Source of the DNA: Pseudokineococcus lusitanus
Lineage (GTDB): Bacteria; Actinomycetota; Actinomycetes; Actinomycetales; Quadrisphaeraceae
DNA: 64,000 bases
Assembly: GCF_003751265.1 (NCBI RefSeq)
Contig: NZ_RJKN01000001.1
Coordinates: forward strand, 124,001-188,000
Direction: 5' to 3'
In this document: positions 1 to 9,403 of the stretch, one piece after another
How the letters are laid out: the number at the start of each line of letters is the position of its first letter
How positions within the stretch are numbered: the first letter of the stretch is position 1
Position numbers and translations under genes: made by a program
The notes under the pieces: model-generated
Database searches by the model: none
Seen by the model: only the letters and a program-made list of their open reading frames with translations
What the model was told of the DNA's origin: nothing

Positions 1-3000
1 AAGACCTACTTCTACTTCAGCGCGGACCAGAACATCGGTGTCGCCGTCGGCGACTCACCGGCCGGGCCCTTCACCGAGCCCCTGGGACGCCCGCTCGTCG
101 ACAAGGCCGACCACGGCGGTGCCCAGCAGATCGACCCCGCCGTCTTCACGGACGTCGACGGGCAGTCGTACCTGTACTGGGGCAACGGCCGCGCCTACGT
201 CGTGCCGCTGGCCGACGACATGGTCTCCTACGACCCCGCCCAGGTCCGCGAGATCCCGGGTCTCGACGGCTTCCGCGAAGGCCTGTGGATGCACGAGCGC
301 CAGGGCACCTACCACCTGACCTGGTCCATCGACGACACGCGCAGCGAGGACTACCGCGTCGGCTACGCCACCGGGCCGTCGCCGACGGGGCCGTGGACGA
401 ACCGCGGCGTCGTCCTCCGCAAGGACACCTCCCTCGGGCTGCTCGGCACCGGGCACCACTCGACCGTCCAGGTGCCGGGCACCGACGAGTGGCTCGTCGC
501 CTACCACCGCTTCGCCGTGCCCGACGGCGACGGCACGAACCGCGAGGTGACGATCGACCACCTCGAGCACGGCGCCGACGGCCTGCTGCGCCCCGTGCGT
601 CCGACGCTCGAGTCGGTGACCCTGGCCGAGGTCCTGGGGCCCGACCCGGAGCCGGAGCCGGGCGACGGGCCCGAGCCCGTCGTCGCGTACGACTTCCGGC
701 TCGGGAGCGGGGAGGTCGTCACCGACGCCTCCGGCGGCGGGCGCGACGCCCGGGTCGTCGGCGGCGGCGCGCGGTCCGCCACCGACGGGCTCGTGCTGGA
801 CGGCAGCACCTACGTCGACCTGCCGGACGACCTCCTGCGGGGGCTCGACGACGTCACGGTGAGCACCGAGGTGCTCGTCGACCCGTCGCAGCGCGGCAGC
901 TACTTCCTCTGGGGGCTCGGCAACACGCGCGGCGGCGTCGGCGACGGCTACCTCTTCGCCACGGGCGACCCCTACCGCACCTCGATCACCCCGACGAACT
1001 GGTCCGGCGAGGAGACGGTCGCGGGCGAGGCGGGGCCCCTGCCCCGGGGCGTCTGGCGCACGCTCACGTACACCCTCGAGGACGGCACGGCCCGGCTCTA
1101 CCTCGACGGCGACCTCGTCGGCACCCGCACGGGCGTCGCCACCCGCCCCGGCGACCTCGGCGGCGGTCGGACGACCGCCAACTACGTCGGCCGCTCCCTC
1201 TACGACGCCGACGCCCGTCTGATCGGGAAGGTCCGCGACTTCCGCGTCTACGACGGCGCCCTGGACGCCGACGCGGTGGCCGAACTGGCCCCGGACCCGG
1301 CGGAGCGCGTGGCCGCCGACCTCGCGGCCCTCGACCTCGGCGACACGTCCGCCGTCACGGAGGACCTCGAGCTGCCGGCGTCCGGCCCCGCCGGCACGAC
1401 GATCACGTGGGCGAGCGACGCACCCACGGTCGTCGCCGCCGACGGGACGGTCACGCGTCCTGCCTTCGGGCAGCCGGACGCCGTCGTCACGCTGACCGCC
1501 ACGGCGACCGCCCGGGGGGTCTCGGCCGGCAGGACCTTCACCGTCACGGTGCCCGCGATGCCCGACGACGCGACGCTGGCCGCCGAGGCTGCCGCCGCGC
1601 TCGCCGTGCCGGACGCCGACCGGGTGCGCGGAAACGTCACGCTGCCGACGACGTCCCGCGGGGCGACGGTCGCGTGGGCGTCCTCGGACCCCGCCGTGGT
1701 CACCCCCACGGGCGAGGTGACGCGCGGCGACGGCGACGTCACGGTCACCCTCACGGCGACGGTGACGTACGGCGGGGCGACGACGACACGCGACCTCGAC
1801 CTCCACGTCGTGGCCGCCGTCGACGTCGAGCCCTTCGAGGGCTACGCCTTCGCGTACTTCACGGGCGACAGCCTGGCCGGCGAGAACATCTTCATGGCCG
1901 CCAGCCGCGGCAACGACGCGCTGCGGTGGGACGAGCTGGACGACGGGCAGCCGGTCCTGCGCTCGGAGCTCGGGACCCGTGGGCTGCGTGACCCCTTCGT
2001 CGTCCGGGCGCCCGAGGGGGACAGGTTCTTCATGATCGCCACCGACCTGTCGATCGGCTCCGGCACGAGCTGGGACGACTCGCAGCGGCGGGGCAGCCGG
2101 TCGATCAACGTGTGGGAGTCCGACGACCTCGTCACGTGGTCGGAGCAGCGCCAGGTCGTCGTGTCGCCGGAGAACGCCGGCAACACGTGGGCGCCGGAGG
2201 CCTTCTGGAGCGAGGAGCTGGGGTCCTACGTCGTCTTCTGGGCGTCCAAGCTCTACCCCGAGGACGACCCGCAGAAGGCGTCGGCCCAGGCCAACCGGAT
2301 GATGTACGCGACGACGCGCGACTTCCGCACCTTCACGGAGCCGGCCGTCTGGCAGTTCCCCGGCACCTCCGTCATCGACACCACGGTGATCGAGGAGGAC
2401 GGGACCTACTACCGCTTCGTCAAGGACGAGGGCAGCGGCGTCACCGGCTGCACCGACATCATCCAGCAGCGCAGCCGCGACCTCCTGGCGGTCGACCTGG
2501 AGGACGGCCCGCAGACGTGGGAGACGCAGGACGAGTGCATCGGCCGCGACGCCGGCCTCCGGGCGGTCGAGGGTCCGACGGTGTTCGAGGCCAACGAGGG
2601 GGACGTCAACGGTCCCGGGTACCACCTCTTCCTCGACGAGTACGGCGGCCGGGGCTACCTCCCGCTGCGGACGGCCGACCTCGACGCCCCGGACTGGGAG
2701 GTCGCGGAGTCCTTCGACCTGCCCGCGAACCCGCGCCACGGCACCGTCGTGCCGGTGACCGCCGCCGAGCTGGCGACGCTCCGTGCCGGGCTCGACGGCG
2801 AGCCGCCCGCCGAGCCGGAGGCGCCCGGTGCGCCGACCGGCGTCACCGCGACGGCGGCCGACGGGGCGCTGGACGTCGCGTGGACGGCCCCCACCACAGG
2901 TGGCCCGGTCGCCGGCTACACGGTCACGGCGTCGCCGGGCGGGGCCACCTGCTCGACGGACGGCGCGACGACCTGCCGGGTGGGGGGTCTCGAGCGCGGG

Positions 3001-3417
3001 ACCGCCCACACGGTCGTCGTCGTCGCCCGGGGGACCGACGGGGCCGAGGACTCCGCCCCCACGGCGGCCTCGGCGCCGGCGACGCCGGGCTGGGCGCCCG
3101 GCAGCGCCGACGGCGTCGCGGCCTCCGTCGCCGCCACGCTGTCGTGCGACATCCGGCGGACCACGCTGACGGCATCGGTGACCAACCGCGAGGCCGGACG
3201 GGTCGGCGTCCGCGTCGTCGTCCGGCGGGCGGACGGCACGCGCGTCGGCCGGCCGACGGCCGTCCGGCTCGCCCCCGGGACGACGCACGAGCACGTCGTC
3301 GCCCTGCCCCGCGGCGTCGACGACGCGACCGCCACCGTGACGGTGTCCCGCTGGCAGCGCGACGGCTCGGTCCGCTCGACGTACGAGGTGGGCACCACCG
3401 GCACCGGCTGCGCCTGA
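1..3417 (+). CDS. Multidomain GH43-family glycosidase, 5' end cut by window
   Basis: Open from the first base; the true start lies upstream. The visible 1138 residues hold, in order, a GH43 five-bladed propeller end (about 1-215, motifs IDPAVF near 44 and EGLW near 94), a LamG/concanavalin-like domain (about 222-430), two atrophied bacterial Ig-like repeats (about 435-605), a second GH43-like propeller (about 610-932), an FN3 domain (about 938-1030) and a C-terminal beta-rich tail. The second propeller keeps the three acidic positions expected in GH43: RDPF (Asp664), IDTT (Asp793) and EGPTVF (Glu857). GH43 enzymes cleave arabinan, xylan or related plant polysaccharides; the exact substrate cannot be told. 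The architecture implies secretion, but the signal peptide is outside the window. A perfect hairpin follows the stop. Confidence 0.9.
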   Translation, partial: KTYFYFSADQNIGVAVGDSPAGPFTEPLGRPLVDKADHGGAQQIDPAVFTDVDGQSYLYWGNGRAYVVPLADDMVSYDPAQVREIPGLDGFREGLWMHERQGTYHLTWSIDDTRSEDYRVGYATGPSPTGPWTNRGVVLRKDTSLGLLGTGHHSTVQVPGTDEWLVAYHRFAVPDGDGTNREVTIDHLEHGADGLLRPVRPTLESVTLAEVLGPDPEPEPGDGPEPVVAYDFRLGSGEVVTDASGGGRDARVVGGGARSATDGLVLDGSTYVDLPDDLLRGLDDVTVSTEVLVDPSQRGSYFLWGLGNTRGGVGDGYLFATGDPYRTSITPTNWSGEETVAGEAGPLPRGVWRTLTYTLEDGTARLYLDGDLVGTRTGVATRPGDLGGGRTTANYVGRSLYDADARLIGKVRDFRVYDGALDADAVAELAPDPAERVAADLAALDLGDTSAVTEDLELPASGPAGTTITWASDAPTVVAADGTVTRPAFGQPDAVVTLTATATARGVSAGRTFTVTVPAMPDDATLAAEAAAALAVPDADRVRGNVTLPTTSRGATVAWASSDPAVVTPTGEVTRGDGDVTVTLTATVTYGGATTTRDLDLHVVAAVDVEPFEGYAFAYFTGDSLAGENIFMAASRGNDALRWDELDDGQPVLRSELGTRGLRDPFVVRAPEGDRFFMIATDLSIGSGTSWDDSQRRGSRSINVWESDDLVTWSEQRQVVVSPENAGNTWAPEAFWSEELGSYVVFWASKLYPEDDPQKASAQANRMMYATTRDFRTFTEPAVWQFPGTSVIDTTVIEEDGTYYRFVKDEGSGVTGCTDIIQQRSRDLLAVDLEDGPQTWETQDECIGRDAGLRAVEGPTVFEANEGDVNGPGYHLFLDEYGGRGYLPLRTADLDAPDWEVAESFDLPANPRHGTVVPVTAAELATLRAGLDGEPPAEPEAPGAPTGVTATAADGALDVAWTAPTTGGPVAGYTVTASPGGATCSTDGATTCRVGGLERGTAHTVVVVARGTDGAEDSAPTAASAPATPGWAPGSADGVAASVAATLSCDIRRTTLTASVTNREAGRVGVRVVVRRADGTRVGRPTAVRLAPGTTHEHVVALPRGVDDATATVTVSRWQRDGSVRSTYEVGTTGTGCA

Positions 3418-3431
3418 CGCCGGCAGGACGA

Positions 3432-3476
3432 CGACGCCCCCGGCGCCGCCCCGCGAGGGGGGCGCCGGGGGCGTCG
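3432..3476. terminator. Bidirectional hairpin terminator
   Basis: A perfect 15-bp inverted repeat (gacgcccccggcgcc at 3433-3447 and its complement at 3461-3475) lies between the convergent glycosidase and PAC2 genes. There is no T-run, as usual in GC-rich actinobacteria. Confidence 0.75.
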
Positions 3477-3496
3477 GCCGTGGTGGGCGGCCGGGG

Positions 3497-4390
3497 TCAG
3501 GACGGGCCGCGGGGCCCCCGGGGCCGCTGGTCGTCGTCGCCGCGCCGGCGCAGGTAGCGCTCGAACTCGCGGGCGATGGCCTCGCCGCTCGCCTCGGGCA
3601 GCTCGGCGGTGTCCTTGGCCTGCTCGAGCTGCTGGACGTACTCGGCGATCTCCTCGTCCTCGCCGGCCAGCTCGTCGACGCCGCGCTCCCACGCCTCGGC
3701 CTCCTCGGCCAGGTCCTCGAGCGGGACGGCCGCGCCGACGACCTCCTCGACGCGGCCCAGCAGCGCCATGACGGCCTTGGGGGAGGGGGACTGCCCGACG
3801 TAGTGCGGCACGGCCGCCCACAGCGAGACCGCCTGCAGCCCACGGCTCGACGCCGTGTCACCGACGACGCCGACGATGCCGGTGGGGCCTTCGTAGCGCG
3901 ACGGCTCGAGGGCCAGGTGCTCGAGGCCCGGGTCGTCGCTCGTCGACGTGATGGGGATGGGCCGCGTGTGCGGGACGTCGGCGAGCAGGGCGCCGAGGAT
4001 GACGACCGTGCGGGCGCCGAGCGCCTCGGCGTGGTCGAGCACCTCGCGCGTGTAGGCCCGCCAGCGCATCGACGGCTCGATGCCGTGGACGAGGACGACG
4101 TCGCGCCCGCCCCCCGGGGGCCGCGCCCACGCGAGCCGCGTCGTCGGCCACGTGATGCGGCGGCGGCCGTCCTCGTCGAAGCCCGTGACCGGCCGGTTGA
4201 CCTGGAAGTCGTGGTAGTCCTCGGGGTCCAGCTCGGCGAAGGTCGTCTCGCCCCAGACCCGCGCGAGGTGGTCCAGCGCGCCGCTCGCGGCCTCGGCGGC
4301 GTCGTTCCAGCCCTCGAAGGCCGCGAGCACGACGGGGTCCCTCAGCTCCGGCACCTCGGTGCCCCGGGACCGTCCCACCTGCTCGCTCAC
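3497..4390 (-). CDS. PAC2-family (proteasome assembly chaperone-like) protein
   Basis: 297 residues. The body from about residue 10 to 240 matches the PAC2 family: DPVVLAAFEGWNDAAEAAS near the N-terminus, VLVHGIEP, and the GDTASSRGLQAVSLWAAVPHYV stretch typical of actinobacterial members, followed by an acidic helical tail with RYLRRRG. The open frame runs further upstream to 4672, but GTG at 4390 has a GAGGAG ribosome site 5-6 bases before it, and the upstream part is repeat DNA, so I start here. Eukaryotic PAC2 proteins help assemble 20S proteasomes; the role of actinobacterial homologues is not settled, though this genome does have a proteasome. It is convergent with the glycosidase gene. 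Confidence 0.88.
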   Translation of the reverse strand: MSEQVGRSRGTEVPELRDPVVLAAFEGWNDAAEAASGALDHLARVWGETTFAELDPEDYHDFQVNRPVTGFDEDGRRRITWPTTRLAWARPPGGGRDVVLVHGIEPSMRWRAYTREVLDHAEALGARTVVILGALLADVPHTRPIPITSTSDDPGLEHLALEPSRYEGPTGIVGVVGDTASSRGLQAVSLWAAVPHYVGQSPSPKAVMALLGRVEEVVGAAVPLEDLAEEAEAWERGVDELAGEDEEIAEYVQQLEQAKDTAELPEASGEAIAREFERYLRRRGDDDQRPRGPRGPS

Positions 4391-4547
4391 CACGTCCTCC
4401 TCGTCGGTGCCCCTCGCGGGCGCGGCGCCTGCTCGCCGGGGCCGCTCCACCCTACGGGCGCGCCGTGGACCCGCCCGTCGCACGGGCGGCGGACGGGCCC
4501 ACGAGGGACGCCCTCGCCGGACATCGGGGCAACCGGCTCCCGCAGCC

Positions 4548-4690
4548 CGACTTCGCTGCCGAAGTCGTCGGGAGAGCACCCCATCACCCCACTTCGCTGC
4601 CGAAGTCGGCGGAAGCGCGTCCTGTCGTCCTACGTCGGCAGCGACGTCGACGGCAGAGGGCCCGTGGCCCACCTTCGGCAGCGACGTCGA
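4548..4690. repeat. 41-bp-periodic palindromic array, locus 1 (4 units)
   Basis: Most of the 398-bp gap between the PAC2 and HAD genes that shows structure. Four 20-bp hairpin units begin at 4548, 4589, 4630 and 4670, so spacing is 41, 41 and 40 bp. Unit 1 is CGACTTCGCTGCCGAAGTCG (8-bp stem, CTGC loop). Unit 2 has the same loop, while units 3 and 4 carry GCAG loops, meaning inverted orientation. The 21-bp intervals after units 1 and 2 still resemble the intervals of the longer array at 19745-20031 (shared CGGGAGA and CGGAAG starts). Function unknown. The rest of the gap shows only a -10-like box for the HAD gene. Confidence 0.85.
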
Positions 4691-4788
4691 GAAGGAGGGG
4701 CTCGTCGTCGGCTGCCCGGAGGGCGCCGGGGCGACGGGAGGGGCGGCTCCGGCGGCGGTACCCCGGGCGCGCCTGGGAGACTCGGGCC

Positions 4789-5520
4789 ATGCCCACCCCC
4801 ACGACGCCCGACCGCCCCGTCCCGCTCGCGGCCGCGATGCCGGCCGCGGTGCTGTGGGACATGGACGGCACGCTCGTCGACACCGAGCCGGTGTGGTGGG
4901 CGGCCGAGCGGGCCCTCGTGGAGGCGCACGGCGGCACGTGGTCGGACGAGCAGGCGCTGGCGCTCGTCGGCAGCCAGCTCGAGGTCTCGGCCGAGGTCCT
5001 GCGCGTCGAGGGCGGGGTCGACCTGCCCGTGCCGGAGGTCATCGAGGTGCTGGCGGCGTCCGTCGTCGCGGACCTCGTCAAGGGGCCGCGCTGGCGGCCG
5101 GGGGCGCGCGAGCTCGTCGCCGAGCTCGCCGAGGCCGGTGTGCCCCAGGCCCTCGTGACGATGTCGTGGCGGCACATCGCCGACGCGATGCTCGGCCACC
5201 TGCCCGAGGGCACCTTCGCCGCCGTCGTCACGGGCGACGTCTGCGAGCGCGGGAAGCCGCACCCCGAGCCCTACCTCCGCGCCGCCGAGGCCCTCGGCCT
5301 GCGCCCCGAGGACTGCCTCGCCGTCGAGGACAGCCCCACGGGCGTCGCGTCGGCCGCCGCGGCGGGGGTGCCGGTCGTCGCCGTGCCGCACGCGGTCGTG
5401 GTGCCCGCACGGCCCGGCGTCGCCGTGGTCGGCAGCCTCGCCGGGATGACCACCGGCGACCTCGCGGAGGTCCGGCGCGGCGTCCTCGACGCGGAGGGCG
5501 CACCGCCGCAGGGCGACTGA
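4789..5520 (+). CDS. HAD-superfamily hydrolase (phosphatase/phosphoglucomutase-like)
   Basis: 243 residues. HAD motif I is LWDMDGTLVDTEPVW near residue 22-36 with both catalytic aspartates, motif II is the LVTMS segment near 125, motif III is the lysine in CERGKPHPEPY near 150, and motif IV is EDSPTGVASA near 180. The helical cap between motifs I and II puts it in the beta-phosphoglucomutase-like subgroup (cap type C1). The substrate is unknown; such enzymes dephosphorylate sugar phosphates or isomerise them. The start is fixed by ATG 4789, with GAGACT at 4777-4782 exactly six bases upstream, which suggests a leaderless transcript. The gene stands alone between the palindromic array and the peptide ABC operon. 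Confidence 0.9.
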   Translation: MPTPTTPDRPVPLAAAMPAAVLWDMDGTLVDTEPVWWAAERALVEAHGGTWSDEQALALVGSQLEVSAEVLRVEGGVDLPVPEVIEVLAASVVADLVKGPRWRPGARELVAELAEAGVPQALVTMSWRHIADAMLGHLPEGTFAAVVTGDVCERGKPHPEPYLRAAEALGLRPEDCLAVEDSPTGVASAAAAGVPVVAVPHAVVVPARPGVAVVGSLAGMTTGDLAEVRRGVLDAEGAPPQGD

Positions 5521-5653
5521 CCCCGGTACGGCCCGTGTCCGACTCGTGACCTCCGGCGCCGTCGGGCTTCCCCCGGCCGGGCGGCCGCAGGGTTAGCGTC
5601 TCTTCGCCGTCGGCCGGACCGGTCGCGGCAGAGCTGACCCCAGGGAGACGACC

Positions 5654-7306
5654 ATGGTCCGAAGCACGAGGAGCCGGGCCGCGGCCCTCCTCGCGGCGGG
5701 TGCGCTGCTGGCGACCGCCGGCTGCGTCCAGAGCGAGCGGGACGACACGGCCGGCGGGGGCGGCTCCTTCGTCTTCGCGGCGAGCTCGGACCCCGTCGTC
5801 CTCGACCCGGCCTTCGCCAGCGACGGCGAGACCTTCCGTGTGGCGCGCCAGATGTTCGAGGGCCTCGTCGGCACCGAGCCGGGCACCGCGGACCCGGCCC
5901 CGCTGCTCGCGGAGTCCTGGGAGACCGACGACGCCGGCGTCGTCTACACCTTCGACCTGCGCGACGACGTGACCTTCCACGACGGCACGACGTTCGACGC
6001 CGCGGCCGTCTGCGCCAATTTCGACCGCTGGTACAGCTGGACCGGTCTGCAGCAGAACGAGAACATCTCGTACTACTACAACTCGCTGTTCCAGGGCTTC
6101 GCCGAGAGCGAGGACCCCGAGCTCGTCGGCGGCCTCTACGACAGCTGCGAGGCGCAGGACGAGCAGACGGCCGTCGTCACCCTCACGCGGCCCTTCGCCG
6201 GCTTCATCGCCTCGCTGTCGCTGCCCGCCTTCTCCATGCAGAGCCCCACTGCCATGGAGGAGTACGACGCCGACAACCTCTCCGGCTCCGAGGACGACGT
6301 CCGCTTCAGCGCCTACGGCACCGAGCACCCCACCGGCACGGGCCCCTTCCAGTTCGACTCCTGGGAGCGCGGCCAGTCGGTCACCCTCACGCGCTACGAC
6401 GACTACTGGGGCGACGTCGCCCAGCTCGACGAGGTCGTCGTCCAGACCATCGCCGACGGCAACGCCCGCCGGCAGGCGCTCGAGGGCGGCCAGGTCGACG
6501 GCTACGACCTCGTGGCCCCCGGCGACGTGCAGGCGCTCGAGGACGCCGGCTTCCAGATCGAGAACCGGGACCCGTTCAACGTCCTGTACCTCGGGCTCAA
6601 CCAGGCCGTGCCGGAGCTCGCGGACCTCCGCGTCCGCCAGGCCATCGCGCACGCCATCGACAAGGACGCCGTCATCAGCCAGTCGATGCCCGAGGGCTCG
6701 ACCGCGGCGACGCAGTTCATGCCCGACATCGTCACGGGCTTCTCCGACGACGTCGAGACCTACGACTACGACCCGGAGCGGGCGAAGGAGCTGCTCGCCG
6801 AGGCCGGCCAGTCCGACCTCAGCATCGACTTCGTCTACCCGACCGGCGTCTCGCGGCCGTACATGCCGAGCCCGGAGGACACCTTCGTCGCGCTGCGCAG
6901 CCAGCTCGAGGCCGTCGGCATCACGGTCAACCCGGTCGCGCTGCCCTGGTCGCCCGACTACCTCGACCGCATCCAGGGCAGCCCCGACCACGGGCTGCAC
7001 CTGCTCGGCTGGACCGGCGACTACAACGACCCCGACAACTTCGTCGGCGTGTTCTTCGGCACGGAGAAGAACGAGTGGGGCTTCGACAACCCCGAGCTCT
7101 TCTCCGCGCTGGCGGCGGCCCGCGAGCTGCCCGACGCCGACGAGCAGGGCCCCGCGTACGAGGCGATCAACGACCAGATCATGGAGTTCCTGCCCGGCGT
7201 CCCGCTGGCCTCCCCGGTGCCGTCGCTCGCCTTCGCCCCCGAGGTCGAGGGCTACGAGCCCAGCCCGGTGCAGGACGAGGTCTGGAACGGGGTGACGGTC
7301 AGCTGA
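5654..7306 (+). CDS. ABC transporter substrate-binding lipoprotein, family 5 (peptide type)
   Basis: 550 residues. An N-terminal lipoprotein signal ends in LLATAGC (Cys24 lipidated), followed by the family 5 fold: DPVVLDPAF, FEGLV, LAESWETDD, YTFDLRDDVTFHDG, TGPFQFDSWERGQSVTLTRYDDYWG and VRQAIAHAIDKDA. It captures oligopeptides or similar ligands outside the membrane and delivers them to the permeases encoded next. ATG 5654 has a GGGAG ribosome site; TAGCGT at 5594-5599 is a candidate -10, giving a leader of about 50 bases. It is the first gene of a five-gene operon, and a strong hairpin after it probably lets it be made in excess of the membrane parts. Confidence 0.93.
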   Translation: MVRSTRSRAAALLAAGALLATAGCVQSERDDTAGGGGSFVFAASSDPVVLDPAFASDGETFRVARQMFEGLVGTEPGTADPAPLLAESWETDDAGVVYTFDLRDDVTFHDGTTFDAAAVCANFDRWYSWTGLQQNENISYYYNSLFQGFAESEDPELVGGLYDSCEAQDEQTAVVTLTRPFAGFIASLSLPAFSMQSPTAMEEYDADNLSGSEDDVRFSAYGTEHPTGTGPFQFDSWERGQSVTLTRYDDYWGDVAQLDEVVVQTIADGNARRQALEGGQVDGYDLVAPGDVQALEDAGFQIENRDPFNVLYLGLNQAVPELADLRVRQAIAHAIDKDAVISQSMPEGSTAATQFMPDIVTGFSDDVETYDYDPERAKELLAEAGQSDLSIDFVYPTGVSRPYMPSPEDTFVALRSQLEAVGITVNPVALPWSPDYLDRIQGSPDHGLHLLGWTGDYNDPDNFVGVFFGTEKNEWGFDNPELFSALAAARELPDADEQGPAYEAINDQIMEFLPGVPLASPVPSLAFAPEVEGYEPSPVQDEVWNGVTVS

Positions 7307-7323
7307 CCGCCCCGCTCCCCGTC

Positions 7324-7355
7324 GCGGCCGTCGCCCCCTCCGGGGCGACGGCCGC
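7324..7355 (+). terminator. Intra-operon hairpin (attenuator/mRNA stabiliser)
   Basis: Perfect 14-bp stem (gcggccgtcgcccc with complement ggggcgacggccgc) and a CTCC tetraloop, 18 bases after the binding-protein stop and 64 bases before the first permease. This position is typical for hairpins that let binding-protein mRNA outlast permease mRNA. Confidence 0.7.
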
Positions 7356-7418
7356 GGCCGGTCCCCACCCCCGCCGCAACGCCGCGGCGTCCCCGACCCA
7401 CGGCGAGGAGGCCGGGCC

Positions 7419-8423
7419 GTGCTGAGGTTCGTCGTCCGACGGCTCGCCCTCGTCGTCCCCGTGCTGCTCGGCCTGTCCGTGCTCCTCTTCGCGTGGCTCC
7501 GCGCGCTGCCCGGGGACCCCGCGCGCACGCTCCTCGGCGAGCGGGCGACGCCGGCGGCCGTCGAGCGCATCACCGTCGCCTACGGCTTCGACCAGCCGCT
7601 GCCGCTGCAGTACCTCACCTACCTCGGCCGGCTCGTCCGCGGCGACCTCGGGACGTCGGCCCGCACGGGGGAGCCGGTGCTCGAGTCCTTCCTCCTGCGC
7701 TTCCCGGCCACGGTCGAGCTGGCGCTGGCGGCCCTCCTCGTCGCCGTCCTGCTCGGCATCCCGCTCGGCTACCTGGCGGCGCGCCGTCACGGCAGCGCCC
7801 TCGACTCCTTCCTCGTCGGCGGCTCGCTGCTCGGGACGGTCATCCCCGTCTTCTTCCTGGCGTACCTGCTCAAGCTCGTCTTCGCGGTCCAGCTGGGCTG
7901 GCTGCCGACGGCGGGACGCCAGGACCCGCGCATCGACGCGACGCACGTGACGAACTTCTTCGTGCTGGACGGCCTGCTGACGGGGGAGTGGGACGCCGCC
8001 TGGGACGCCCTCGTCCACCTCGTGCTGCCCGCCGTCGCGCTCGGCACCATCCCGCTCGCCATCGTCGTGCGGATCACCCGCGCGTCCGTGCTCGAGGTGA
8101 CCGGCCAGGACTACGTCCGCACCGCCGAGGCCAAGGGCCTCGCGCGCTCGGTCGTCCGCCGCCGCCACGTGCTGCGCAACGCCATGCTCCCCGTCCTCAC
8201 GACGGTCGGGCTCCAGACCGGCCTGCTGCTGTCGGGCGCCGTCCTCACCGAGACGGTGTTCGCCATCAACGGGATCGGCTCCTACCTCTTCGAGTCCATC
8301 TCGACCCTGGACTACCCCGTGCTGCAGGGCTTCATCCTCTTCATCGCGCTCGTGTACGCCCTCGTCAACCTCCTCGTGGACGTGGGCTACGGCGTCGTCG
8401 ACCCCCGGGTGCGTGCCGCGTGA
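7419..8423 (+). CDS. Peptide ABC transporter permease (DppB/OppB-like)
   Basis: 334 residues. A first membrane helix (residues 8-28) is followed by GDPARTLLGERATPAAVE, the extracytoplasmic signature of DppB-type permeases, then five further helices. The cytoplasmic EAA loop reads TAEAKGLARSVVRRRHVLRNAMLPV near 230-250 and docks onto the ATPases. The start is GTG 7419. The stop overlaps the next start by four bases (GTGA), so the two permeases are probably translationally coupled and form the heterodimeric channel. Confidence 0.92.
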   Translation: MLRFVVRRLALVVPVLLGLSVLLFAWLRALPGDPARTLLGERATPAAVERITVAYGFDQPLPLQYLTYLGRLVRGDLGTSARTGEPVLESFLLRFPATVELALAALLVAVLLGIPLGYLAARRHGSALDSFLVGGSLLGTVIPVFFLAYLLKLVFAVQLGWLPTAGRQDPRIDATHVTNFFVLDGLLTGEWDAAWDALVHLVLPAVALGTIPLAIVVRITRASVLEVTGQDYVRTAEAKGLARSVVRRRHVLRNAMLPVLTTVGLQTGLLLSGAVLTETVFAINGIGSYLFESISTLDYPVLQGFILFIALVYALVNLLVDVGYGVVDPRVRAA

Positions 8424-9403
8424 GCGGCGTCGTGCTCCCGCCGTCCTCGGGCCCCGTGGGCCCCGGGGGCTCGGCCGGCGGTGACCCCGTGCCCGGCCTC
8501 CCGTCGGCGCTCGTGCCCGACGCGACGGCGGCCGACGAGCGCGGCACGAGCCTGTGGCGCGGCGCCTGGCGCCGGCTGCGGCGCGACCCGGCGGCGATCG
8601 TCGGCGCGGTCGTCGTGCTGGCCTTCGTCCTCGTCGCCCTGCTCGCGCCGGTCATCGCGCCCTACGCGCCGGCCGGGGCCCAGTGGGCGAACCAGGTGAC
8701 GCCGTCGTCGGTGCCCGGCCCGAGCGACGAGCACCTCCTCGGGCTCGACTCCTTCGGCTCGGACCTCTTCACGCAGCTCGTCTACGGCGCCCGCCAGTCG
8801 CTCGTCATCGGCGTCGTCTCGACGGCCATCGGCCTGTCCTTCGGCGCGGCGCTCGGGCTGCTGGCCGGCGCCTTCGGCGGCTGGGTCGACACGCTCGTCA
8901 TGCGGGTCGTCGACATCATGCTGTCGATCCCGAGCCTGCTCCTCGCCGTGAGCATCGCCGCGCTCGTCGGGCCCAGCCCGACCGCGCTGATGATCGCCAT
9001 CGGCGCCGCGCAGGTGCCGATCTTCGCGCGGCTGCTGCGCGGGTCGCTGCTGAGCCAGCGGCGCGCGGACTACGTCCTCGCGGCGTCGTCGCTCGGCCTG
9101 CGGCACCGCACGGTCGTCATGAGCCACATGCTGCCCAACTCGCTGAGCCCGGTCATCGTCCAGGCGACGCTCGTGCTGGCCACGGCGATCATCGAGGTGG
9201 CCGCGCTGTCCTACCTCGGGCTCGGCGACCCCAACCCGACGGTCGCCGAGTGGGGGCGCATGCTCGTCCGCGCCCAGGACCGCCTGTCCACCGACCCGCA
9301 CCTGGCGCTGCTGCCCGGCGCCTGCATCGCCGTCACCGCGTTGGGGTTCACGCTCCTCGGCGAGGCGCTGCGCGAGTCCCTCGACCCCACCTTCCGCCGG
9401 TGA
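8420..9403 (+). CDS. Peptide ABC transporter permease (DppC/OppC-like)
   Basis: 327 residues. A Pro/Gly-rich cytoplasmic N-terminus of about 45 residues precedes the helix [20 protein letters not shown], then the DppC hallmark [20 protein letters not shown] and an EAA loop, [24 protein letters not shown]. The end, [15 protein letters not shown], is the usual DppC terminus. It pairs with the preceding permease. GTG 8420 overlaps the upstream stop, and its own stop overlaps the next gene by four bases. Confidence 0.92.
   Translation: MSGVVLPPSSGPVGPGGSAGGDPVPGLPSALVPDATAADERGTSLWRGAWRRLRRDPAAIVGAVVVLAFVLVALLAPVIAPYAPAGAQWANQVTPSSVPGPSDEHLLGLDSFGSDLFTQLVYGARQSLVIGVVSTAIGLSFGAALGLLAGAFGGWVDTLVMRVVDIMLSIPSLLLAVSIAALVGPSPTALMIAIGAAQVPIFARLLRGSLLSQRRADYVLAASSLGLRHRTVVMSHMLPNSLSPVIVQATLVLATAIIEVAALSYLGLGDPNPTVAEWGRMLVRAQDRLSTDPHLALLPGACIAVTALGFTLLGEALRESLDPTFRR

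Noticed and set aside
55-3861. 1268-residue minus-strand frame opposite the glycosidase
   Set aside because: Low-complexity Arg/Gly/Val-rich translation with no domains; it is the mirror of a well-supported plus-strand gene in GC-rich DNA.
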